A stretch of DNA of 64,000 nucleotides from Mactromeris polynyma (lineage: Eukaryota; Mollusca; Bivalvia; Venerida; Mactridae). Made by a program: the position numbers and the translations under genes. The stretch is taken from NCBI GenBank assembly GCA_032209605.1, contig JASFXZ010000001.1, positions 40,118,619-40,182,618 of the forward strand. The letters are read 5' to 3'. Within the stretch, counting starts at the first letter, position 1. Every line of letters begins with the position of its first letter. Of the stretch, positions 54,425-64,000 are shown piece after piece. The notes beneath the pieces were generated by a model. That model did not search any database. It was given only the letters and a program-made list of their open reading frames with translations, and had not been told where the DNA came from.

Positions 54425-57400
54425 CTGTAAATATTAATAAGAAAGAATACGATAATCGTTCAATGATCAACCCAGATTCAAATGGAATCAATAATGATGA
54501 TAATGATTTTTAGATGATGATATATCAAGCGTCTAAAATGATCTATACTAAGATAAAATTACTAAAATAAACCAGATGGAAATGGCGTCTTACGATTCGG
54601 ACAAGTGTTGCCCGAGTATGTACATACTGACAACGATACGCAATTGATGAGTGATTGCTACAAACAGAAAAACAGCCTTTGAAAGTTTACAATAATCAGG
54701 GACCTTCTTAAATGCTAAAGGACACATCAATAAGTATAAAAAGATACATGAGTCTTCTTCCCTATGGTCGTGAACTGTTATATACTTTAAATTCCTTATT
54801 CAAGATTGTTTGATGGAAAAGTGAAAAATGTGGGACAGGGTAGGCCATGTTCAGAAATCGGAAATTTCTCGACGGATCCAGGCAAATGGAGGAGGCACAC
54901 ACAGGACTAGACACTTGAAACAACAACAGACCTTTCCGGGGGGATGCGCAATCAGTGAGGGGACAATAAATTAAACAACACAGCACCATCGAAAACATCA
55001 CATCGGACCACACTGTACAATGGTTTGCTAATCAATAGAACGAGTGCAGAAATATTAGGAACTTTAATAAACTTGCATTACAATGTTTTACAAAATGATG
55101 TGATATCAAATAGTCATAATTTTTGACAGATTAAGTTCAAAACAATATATTCCAAAACAAATAAAAGGTTCAATGAAAGCGACACCATACTAGTCCCTCG
55201 TAATGCGTAGCAAGGTTTCATCGTATTTTTTTAGATCTACATTATACTTCGTATAAGATTGACCTCACAATGACCATCAAATTCCTTAATATGAATGCAA
55301 TTGCTCAACATTACATCAGAACAAGTTTTTATAATAATGCAATCAAAAGTAAGAAATGACGGTCATTGTTTATTTTGGCGTTTTACGCCATTCGTTAACA
55401 CTAGTAACGATATTTATTACAAGTCATTAGACCTTAACAAGTCTCGTGTTTCGTAAACAAAATTGGCAGCCGAAAACTGTTCTGACTGAGAGTTCAGTGT
55501 GAACGAGAAGAAGAACTGAAAGTTCATATTCGGTGTTCAGTGCTTACATATGGTTCACATCAATGCCAGGTTCATTGATGCTGTCAACAGTATTGCAATA
55601 ATTCTGTGTTCAATGTTGGAATATCAATGTTTTTGTTATAGAAATATTTTAGTTAAGCCACATGTGCTGTTTGTTAAGCTGGTTGGTGTTGAAATCTGCG
55701 TAGTGAAAATGTTGATATATCTTATGCATAAGGCGCGATTGAAATGTTTCTCACGTTATGTAAAAGTTTCTTTGAACAAGTAACTATACCCTAGAGAAAA
55801 TGTAGGCGAATAAGCGTTATGTATTTCACTTAAAGTTTCGGAAATCGGAAAAAAACTTTTCCAATCCCCGATATGACTAGGCAAGCTGGAAAGTGTCTGC
55901 ATTTAACTTTAACATGTGGAATTCGGTAAATACTTTTTCATGCATATGACTGTTGCATAGTAAATGCTTTGTGATGGCATAGCGTCTGAGAATCAACTTT
56001 ATTTCGCATCGGACTTAGGGTCGGTGTTATCGTACCTCCGAGACACTGAATCAAGTATTTTCAGTCCACGGACACAAGTTGCTCCCTGTGGAGTGGTTTT
56101 TCAGCTCGCAAGTATAAACAGAGACGAGTAAGTTATCAACATTCATGATAATATATTAATTCTGACCCGGCCCCGATTTCACGACTTTACTTAAAGATGT
56201 ATCTGGCTCATCTGAACGTAAATTACTTTATGGAATTTATCCAGTATTTTTGTTACATAGTCTAAAACATCATAAATAAGAACCATTGCGATCTATAACC
56301 GTTTAATGCCATCTTGTTAAATCATATTACTAACAGACAAAACTAGTAAAAACACCCGCTTGTTAAAAAACTGGAAGATTTTTTATATTTTATGATAATA
56401 TAAAAGAATTTTGTTGATAATTGCAGAGAAATACATTATACATGTATTCTGTGATAGTGCATATTTATTGAAGTCTTAACTAGATAAAAAAAATGTCCAT
56501 GTTATTAGGTAAACAAATAAACAAAATATGCGTAAAATGAGCGTAATATTTCTTTAAGTATGAAGTCAATAACTGTCTTAAATATATTTATCAACTGTTT
56601 TAGCATTTGAAATCGAAAGGTTGGGAAGTTTTGTCTTCCGTGCCAGATAACAATAGGTATTTGTTCTGTTAGCATACCATAATCACCAGTAACTACATGC
56701 AAACCAGCTATAGAGAGCAAATATACTTAAGTAAATTCTAAAAATTCTTTTTATCAGTCTTAAAAGTTATTTTTAAATTAATGATTAATATAGGAGAGCT
56801 TTTGTTAAATTGTGCTCTTTCGATAACTTTATAATATCAATATAATTTGCTAGCCAATCACACTTAATTATAGCGTTTTGTTTAGTTTAGTAAAAACTTC
56901 AGCATTTTCAGGAAAAAAAGGTCCGTACTCATCTCGTATGTGAAATAATTCACAGTTCATGCTTTACATATACTCCTTCAGTCTTTTCGCGTTACCGCTT
57001 AACTTCAGATGCATCGCATTGTGTGTGGTAACAACTGCGTTGTAATAAATGCAAGTTCTGTTTAGATAAATGATTGATTTCAATATTGCAGGCAAATTTT
57101 ACTCAGCTTGAAATGCCACCTGGAAGGATGATAAAATATCTTAATTCCAAAGAAATGATTACCAGCTCGATTGCATATAATTTAGTGATGAATGACAAAC
57201 ATGCGATAAAATTCAAATTGATACTTTTCTTGTGTACAAAACCAAATGCCATAAATACTTCAAATCTTGTCAGTATGGAAAATACACATCAAAATTGAGA
57301 ATCTGAATTACAAGTCATGGCTATATGGGAGTTAAAAGTAAAAAAAAACAAAAAAGAGCAAGGAGTGTTGCATTCACAAATGAGGGCCCGGGATTACAAC

Positions 57401-57554
57401 CAGGGATTACAACCAATTCATATACACACCACTCTGATCTCAAACTACAACAGTTACTCTTTTAGTATTAAAGCATTTAAAATGTATGATAATGTTAAAT
57501 GTTCTGAACAATCCTTGTGGCCCATTTTCTTAGAGGCCTAAGTGTTATTTGAGA

Positions 57555-57850
57555 TTTATGAGTACTTATTATGTCTAAGTGTGGGGCATTGTAATCCAAT
57601 TATATTTTCCATATCTCATAATTACCATAAATTCGCAATGAAAATGGACCAAAAATAATATTTAGCACTCATTTGACATTTCATGCATTTTCCACAATCA
57701 ATTTTTCAATATCAGACTAATAACAGTAAATTTTGTGGTTTGCGATTTGAGGTCTCAGTGTGTAAGTAGCCGTTATCATCCTGTGCCAATATCTTCCCTA
57801 TACAAATCTTAGCACAGGGGATGAAACACATACAGAGTGGGACGCAAGGA
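57555..57850. repeat. Dispersed repeat family 2, intronic copy
   Basis: CATTTCATGCATTTTCCACA, GGTCTCAGTGTGTAAGTA and CGTTATCATCCTGTGCCAAT recall the repeat at 17640-18010, here partly in inverted order. Assignment is by eye. Confidence 0.35.
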
Positions 57851-58410
57851 AACAAAGGTGTGGAGACAGAAACAAGATTGAAAACACAGTCTGAGGCTGC
57901 TTGTTTCTCCGCACTGGATTATACGCAGTGTATTTATTATCATGTACGTATTGGTTAATTGCTTTTAGTAATTAGTTACTGCCTACGTAGTCAATTTATT
58001 TGAACGTGTTGGAAGTCAATGACCATATAGCGATTAAGTCTTAGGTTAGCTAACAGTTCCAAGGCTGTAAATCGCTGCATGGTTACTTTATATTTATGTT
58101 TTAGATGTATGTTAAATTCCCCTTTCCCCATGTGCATTTCTTCACTTGATATCATATTCATGTTATTTTCTCCCCCTTTCGGCAAATTATGGCTAGCTTT
58201 CTTGACTTGTTCCGTGACTTTGCGTATTTACCCTTGCACCTCCTCAGTGCCTGCTGTTTTGTTGACTGTTGTTTTACCGGGGATTTGTGTGGAGAGGCAT
58301 TGTCTTGTGTATGTGGCGTTCCATGTAGCAGCTTAATATCTCTTTAATTGCTTTTAATGATAAGTTACTACCTACTTAGTCAATGTATATGTTGGAAATC
58401 ACTGACAGTT

Positions 58411-58533
58411 ACTACTACTGTCATGACTTGTACTATTGTTGCTTAATATATACTGCCATGACTTTTACTGTTGTTGATAAATACAACTACTGTCATCACT
58501 TTTACTTTTGTTGATAAATAAAACTACTGTCAT
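58411..58533. repeat. Short tandem repeat, period about 37 bp
   Basis: Three and a half units beginning CTACTGTCATGACTT, each followed by GTACTATTGTTG or TTTACTGTTGTTGATAAATA. Starts near 58414, 58451, 58487 and 58523. Confidence 0.7.
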
Positions 58534-58639
58534 TAAAAAAGACAGTTCCACTGCTGTATGTTGTTATTTCAATTGTGTTCATAGATGTATTTAAATCTCT
58601 CCTTTTCCCATGTGCAGTTCTTTTTGTTAGATATACTGT

Positions 58640-59060
58640 TCATGCCCCCCCCCCCCCCCGATTTCACGAAAATATTTAAGTATGAATTCAGTATCTGAAA
58701 TCACATAAGACCTGTATTTTATTATCATATGCATATGTCCCCAATATGAATTGAGTTCGTCCAACCTTGTAAGTGATATTGATCGGAAACCTATTTTTAT
58801 GTGAAAAAGGGCCATAACTCCTCCAAAAATTGGTGAATCGAACTTGACCTGTACTTTAATATCCTATTCGTATGTGCCCAACATGAATTGAAACCACCCA
58901 TCCATAACAGAGTCATTGATCGGAAACCAATTATTGCACGGACGAACAGACAGACGGAATGACAGACGGAATGACAGACGGAATGACGACGGACGTGTAA
59001 GACTTTATGCACCTTCGCCATTCTTCGAATTGCGGGGCATAAAACAGCTTGATACGGTAT
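58640..59060. repeat. SINE-like dispersed repeat with GACAGACGGAAT microsatellite
   Basis: Two related segments (AATTGAGTTCGTCCAACC near 58750 and AATTGAAACCACCCATCC near 58884), each with GATCGGAAACC and a preceding ACTCC/TGTATTTTAT motif. Then four copies of GACAGACGGAAT(GAC) and a GGACG stretch. Phrases such as GGGCCATAACTCCTCCAAAAA are common in mollusc repeats. Confidence 0.5.
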
Positions 59061-59812
59061 GCAATATACGAAGTTAAATCTTCAAATACATGTAGATCAC
59101 ATTTATCACCCGGTGATCGAATTCTCTGATTCTTGATTGTTCGTAATGTAGTCAACCAATCAAGCTAAGCTAGTTGATATCAACCGTTTTAAAACATTAT
59201 TTAGGTTAACTTCATCCTGCTATCTATTTTCGTATCTTGGCTGATAAAGAAAAACACATTTTCTCATAGAGATTGAGAATAGATCCAGGCCAAACATACC
59301 TTCAATATGTATTAACAGAAAACGCCTTTCTACACGATGCATGTTTGAACACAATAACCTCACTGCACATCCGCTTATAGATAGTTTATAAACATCGTTT
59401 TCAGTAAAACAAGTGTACGCATTAACAGGTTATAACAGACGAATGATTCGTTTTATCTTTGGTTTATTAACCTAATGTTGATTGGAAGATTTAACCTAGT
59501 TTATATATCAACTTCGTCTTTTTTATTACGCAACGTGAAAGGATTTCAAAGATTGGTACGTCATACCAAAATGTCATAGAACTATTTCAGGAACCTAAAC
59601 AATTGTTTGATAACAAGACATAGACTAAATAGCAATACTTTCAGTAATGTTCGAATTACAGGATTACATTGATAACAAACACCTGCTACCCAATTAACGG
59701 ACCGATTTGTATTTAAAATACGTTTATTGCAGAAACTTTCTGCCAGTATATGATGTATGAAATATTCCGTTAGGTGTGCCACATTAACGAATCAGAACTT
59801 CACTAGACGAAT

Positions 59813-60030
59813 CGTCGCCTTATTTCCAGAACCCTGTAACTCAATATTTGGCGATTTTGAGTATTTAGTATCATTGAAACCTATCTGTACTACCTATACT
59901 GTTCTAGAATGCACATTACTTAAATTAAATGCAATTCCATAACCCCGTATGTAATTATCTCAAAAGGGTAAAACTGTTTTTTCACGAAAAGCCAAAAACA
60001 AGTTATGGGGTTCTGGAAATAATGCGACGA
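59813..60030. mobile_element. Hairpin MITE with about 42-bp inverted ends
   Basis: The left arm CGTCGCCTTATTTCCAGAAC continues to TTTGGCGATTTT (about 59854). The right arm, 59988-60029, is its imperfect complement (GCCAAAAACAAG to GGTTCTGGAAATAATGCG). The middle of about 130 bases is AT-rich without an ORF. Target duplication not clear. Confidence 0.65.
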
Positions 60031-61770
60031 CATCTCGACGACCAGGAGGAGCCACACCCAGGGAGGGATACAAGATCAACAAACGCACCTGGCGGGACAT
60101 ACAGAGTGGGCTGACATTAACATTACCGACATTATGTGGACAAGAAAAAAACAATCAGTAAAAAACCCAACATCATCATCAATCTCAAACATATGAAAAT
60201 AAAACAGCAAAGTACGACACGACAGAGAGTTTAGGTAATACAACGGTCTACAGTCTGGGAAACGAAAGTAAAAAATAAAACAAATGTTCCAATTGTGTTA
60301 TCAGTTAGTATTCTCTTCGATATATTTAAGAGGTCTAGACAAGATAACCGTGTAATCAAACATGAGGAAAGTAGAAGTGTCAGTCACAAAAATGACAACG
60401 TGTGCCTCAATATTATTCTGTTTACCATTTCTCTCAAACAAACTTCCGCAAACGAACATTGTCGTTCACACACTTTTATATAACATACATTTATATAAGG
60501 TTATACGATGACACTACACGCCAGACAGCAAGATATAATGGTTGAAATAACATTAAATATACTGAAAGGTATTAGACTTAACAGGATGTCGTTTAATTCA
60601 CACATGAAACTCGAATTTATGTTTGGTGAGGTAGATAGATACGAAGATCGATTTATTTCTCAATATCATGTACAAGTCACATGGCATTACGAAATAAAAA
60701 ATATAAAACCATGTCTTATACATAATACGAAAAGGATAACACAAAAAAGGGACAATCATTCCCTTATTTCCATTGTAGTCCTTGTAACTGCGTAAATGAC
60801 TTGATAAAGTAACATTGACACGAACAAATGTAAAAAATGCAGAAAATGAAAGGCAATATTTATATTTTAAATCAGAACATTACCAGACACATCTACACAA
60901 GATGAAGAAGGAGGAGGCACATACAGGGACAGGAAATAATGAAACGTTGACTGAATCGATTGATTGAAGGCTTTTCTTAAAATTGTTCAGCCATTGTTAG
61001 ATACAATTGAAGTGGTCAGTGCTGAACTACTTTCCGCGTACTAATTTGCATTTTAAGGACATTGGGTCTAGTGCAAAGCATCTGAAATGTAGCATAGCTC
61101 ATATGGCCTTGGATAACACCAAAATTAAGACCGAAATGTCAATTACACAATAACGAACACCACAAAAGCAACAAAGGTACTTTCCATACTAAGACTGTAA
61201 AACAATTAAACCGAAACGAAACAGAAATACGATGACCTACAGACGACTTGGAACTATCGGTCGAAATACTGGAGGCGTGATATTTTCGACTTTATTCACC
61301 TTCGTCGGTTAGAATGTAGTTTATACTTAAGTGGGGGCTTAAATTGTAAACGTGGCCTTCGCCAAGTGAAGTGTCCCTTCAATTCATGATATGTACTAAA
61401 TCAAAATATCTCAGAATAAAAGTCAGGTTATCAAAAGAAAATAGATGCCAGGGTTTTTATGGCAGCAAATACATATGACATTTCTCCCCCATAATTTCGC
61501 GTTCAACAGTAAGAATGTCACAAATAAGTATGCTAACACGTCATGCTTTCTGGGCAATCGAGTATTCAGGCAACAGGTGCTCTGCACATCATCGACATGA
61601 TGTGAACATTCGTGCCAGATTATATCGAAATCCATTGAGAGGCCGAGGAGTTATAGTGACGGACAGACGGGTGGACTGACAATTTGCTCCCCAAATATGA
61701 AGGAAGACAAAATAAATTATCTAAAGGTATTAACCTTTTGTCAAAGAACTTCAAAATACTTTTGGCTACC

Positions 61771-62975
61771 AGCTGAGCAAGAATAACACATCAAGCAGCA
61801 GAGCAAGAATAACGCGTAAATCAGCAGGGCAATAATATCACGTCAATTAGCAGAGAAAAACTAACACTTAAATCAGCAGAGCAAGAATAACGCGTCAATA
61901 AGCAGAGCAAGAATAACGCGTCAATCAGCAGAATAAGAATAACACGTTAATCAGCAAAGCAAGAAAAACGCGTAAATCAGCTGAGCAAGAATATCACGTT
62001 AGTCAGCAGAGCAATAATAACGCGTCGTGCATCAGAGCAATAATAACGCGTCAATAATCAGATCAAGAATAACGCGTCAATAATCAGATCAAGAATAACG
62101 CGTCAATAATCAGACGCATCGGAACAAGACTAACGTGTCAAGCATCAGAGCAAAAATAACGCGTCAAGCATCAGAGCAAAAATAACGCGTCAACCAACAG
62201 AGCAAGAATAACGCATCAAGCATCAGAGCAAGAATAACGCGTCAATCATCAGAGCAAAAATAACGCGTCAAGCATCAGAGCAAAAATAACGCGTCAACCA
62301 ACAGAGCAAGAATAACGCGTCAAGCATCAGAGCAAAAATAACGCGTCAATCAACAGAGCAAGAATAACGCGTCAAGCATCAGAGCAAAAATAACGCGTCA
62401 ACCAACAGAGCAAGAATAACGCGTCAGGCATCAGAGCAAAAATAACGCGTCAATCAACAGAGCAAGAATAACGCGTCAAGCATCAGAGCAAAAATAACGC
62501 GTCAACCAACAGAGCAAGAATAACGCGTCAGGCATCAGAGCAAAAATAACGCGTCAACCAACAGAGCAAGAATAACGCGTCAACCAACAGAGCAAGAATA
62601 ACGCGTCAAGCATCAGAGCAAAAATAACGCGTCAAGCATCAGAGCAAAAATAACGCGTCAACCAACAGAGCAAGAATAACGCGTCAAGCATCAGAGCAAG
62701 AATAACGCATCAATCATCAGAGCAAGAATAACGCATCAACCATCAGAGCAAGAAAAACGCGTCAAGCATCAGAGCCAGAGTAACGCGTCAAGCATCAGAG
62801 CAAGAATAACGCGTCAAGCATCAGAGCCAGAGTAACGCGTCAAGCAACAGAGCAAGAATAACGCATCAATCATCAGAGCCAGAGTAACGCGTCAAGCATC
62901 AGAGCAAGAACAACGCGTCAAGCATCAGAGCCAGAGTAACGCGTCAAGCATCAGCGCAAGAATAACGCGTGAACC
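61771..62975. repeat. 26-bp minisatellite with ACGCGT core, about 46 copies
   Basis: The unit is AGAGCAAGAATAACGCGTCA plus six variable bases (AGCATC, ACCAAC, ATCAGC). The left third is diverged (AGCAGAGC type). In the middle a 52-bp dimer alternates AGCAAGAA..AGCATC with AGCAAAAA..ACCAAC. It lies in an HCN intron. Almost every unit holds a palindromic ACGCGT (MluI) with two CpGs. Confidence 0.95.
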
Positions 62976-63723
62976 ATTTAAATTCCGCATGTTTTTCTAA
63001 ATATATTGTTGATAATGAGAGCTAGTCCAATGTTTCAGCATTGTTCTCATCAACTTACTTGGAAGCCGCCAACTTCCCAGAAACAAATTTCATGAAGAAA
63101 ACTATTTTAATATCAATGTATTTCGATTGCACTATCACGAAGCAGCACATTTGGTCCTGTAAATTCAACAAAAAGTTGACATAATTACCGTAATCGGGAG
63201 ATACGCTATTCATTTGAAGACTAATTCCTACAACCAACACTGTAAAAATGACGCTATTACATGCCTTATTATATCACTCACCTTTTCTGAATATATTAAT
63301 TTTATTGTTCAACATCGCGGAAAATATTTTAAAGCAGAATATGAATATTGCACTGAATGAATAACAAAACATCAATATGAAGACATAACAAAACACAAGT
63401 GACATACGAGATATACATGCTATGATGTATATAAAAAAACGAATTATTTAGTTAAATCTGTTCGTGTTTTCCTTACATCTTTTTTATTATTATGAATAAT
63501 GCATTGACTTTTGATCGACGAGATTTAATATAAAAAAATGAACGCGGTAGACTATTTTAATATTTTTACTTTTGATGTCTACTTTTATTTAAAAATATGA
63601 AAAAGAGGATTGTCTTTGTGACTAGTACGTATGTGATTGACTTGCATGTAGATTTACATCTTTGGTATTCTTGTGAAATTCTGACCCATAACATACCTGC
63701 AAATGATTGTAAAGAAAATTTAC
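62976..63723. other. HCN intron, near the C-linker exon
   Basis: AT-rich sequence with no supported feature. A 61-codon minus ORF (63055-63240) contains no known motif. Confidence 0.5.
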
Positions 63724-63870
63724 CTGACGCAAGCATTCGTTGAGTTCTCCTAGAATTCTATCTTCGTCGAACATCTTCCCCTGATATCGATGTTCATAAT
63801 ACTCTGCTATTTTCTGTCGCAATGACCGAGGTAACTTTCTATATATCATATATTCCTCGACTTGTTTAAA
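63724..63870 (-). CDS. HCN channel exon: C-linker
   Basis: 147 bases (49 codons, phase 0), acceptor TCTCCCAG and donor CGTCAG|GTAAAT. Reads [34 protein letters not shown] and [12 protein letters not shown], almost the vertebrate HCN C-linker A' to C' helices. The C-linker couples cAMP binding to the pore. Splices to 54424 (DVINHNCR). Earlier exons, encoding the voltage sensor and pore, lie beyond 64000. Frame extension upstream into the intron is not coding. Confidence 0.93.
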
Positions 63871-64000
63871 CTGGGAGAGAAAATCACAACATATATTATA
63901 CATACAAGCTTGCATAGCGACGTATATTGTCAGCCTGGCCCTTACCTTTACACACACTTGCAATGATGTATCGACATAAGACAACACATAATTTGTCTAG

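Larger units (their letters stand above)
54425..61770. other. HCN intron, repeat-rich
   Basis: A 9.3-kb intron (54425-63723). Apart from listed repeats I see no supported gene. A few ORFs of 60-95 codons (55550, 57074, 57317, 58079, 60508) lack signal peptides or recognisable motifs. Short dispersed-repeat fragments occur near 54890, 57820, 60040 and 60910. A run of C lies at 58647-58663. Confidence 0.6.

Noticed and set aside
56083..56130. Possible small plus-strand exon between TATTTTCAG and GACGA|GTAAGTTAT
   Set aside because: Good splice-like borders, but no frame, partner exon or second copy supports it.
61771..62975. CRISPR-like regular repeats
   Set aside because: The whole 26-bp unit repeats head to tail with no unique spacers, and the surroundings are a eukaryotic intron; it is a minisatellite.

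Overview
This is AT-rich animal DNA: split exons with GT/AG borders, tRNA-derived SINE-like repeats, a LINE and PIF/Harbinger DNA transposons, with no bacterial gene layout. The repeat content and the small secreted Cys-rich peptide suggest a lophotrochozoan, most likely a bivalve mollusc; that placement is inference. One gene is recognised firmly: an HCN (hyperpolarization-activated, cyclic-nucleotide-gated) channel of invertebrate type on the minus strand. Four of its 3' exons lie between 63870 and 51338. They encode the C-linker, the cyclic-nucleotide-binding domain (CNBD) and a long Ser-rich tail. The transmembrane exons lie beyond the right edge.

The main architecture is a large tandem segmental duplication. 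Position 1, position 18412 and position 40857 start copies of the same sequence (units A, B, C). Each unit begins with a Cys-rich secreted peptide gene and runs through non-coding DNA and MITEs into HCN 3' exons. In A and B the HCN intron sequence is then joined abruptly (about 5777 and 28989) to a second block carrying a two-exon secreted PAN/WSC-type gene and related decayed fragments. In C the HCN intron instead continues into the rest of the channel gene (after 53503), so C holds the ancestral right edge. A and B share a 5.16-kb deletion that removes the HCN tail (47213-52372 in C). Each keeps only two HCN exons, with splice sites and reading phase intact but with shared damage.

The copies differ by insertions. 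Unit A carries a full-length non-LTR retrotransposon with two open ORFs (about 11710-17240); its empty site is visible in unit B near 39677. Unit B carries two adjacent Harbinger-type elements (25819-26558 and 26562-28900) flanked by TTA, and extra repeat-rich DNA at 32900-36000 and 37150-38333. A MITE family of about 220-237 bp with GAGCGC ends and TGACGTCA-like sites occurs six times, twice with clear 4-bp A/T target duplications.

The right part (53.5-63.7 kb) is HCN introns with dispersed repeats, a hairpin MITE and a 26-bp minisatellite of about 46 copies built around ACGCGT. Functionally the window is one ion-channel gene whose 3' end has been copied, together with small secreted-protein genes, into a tandem array shaped by unequal exchange and transposition.
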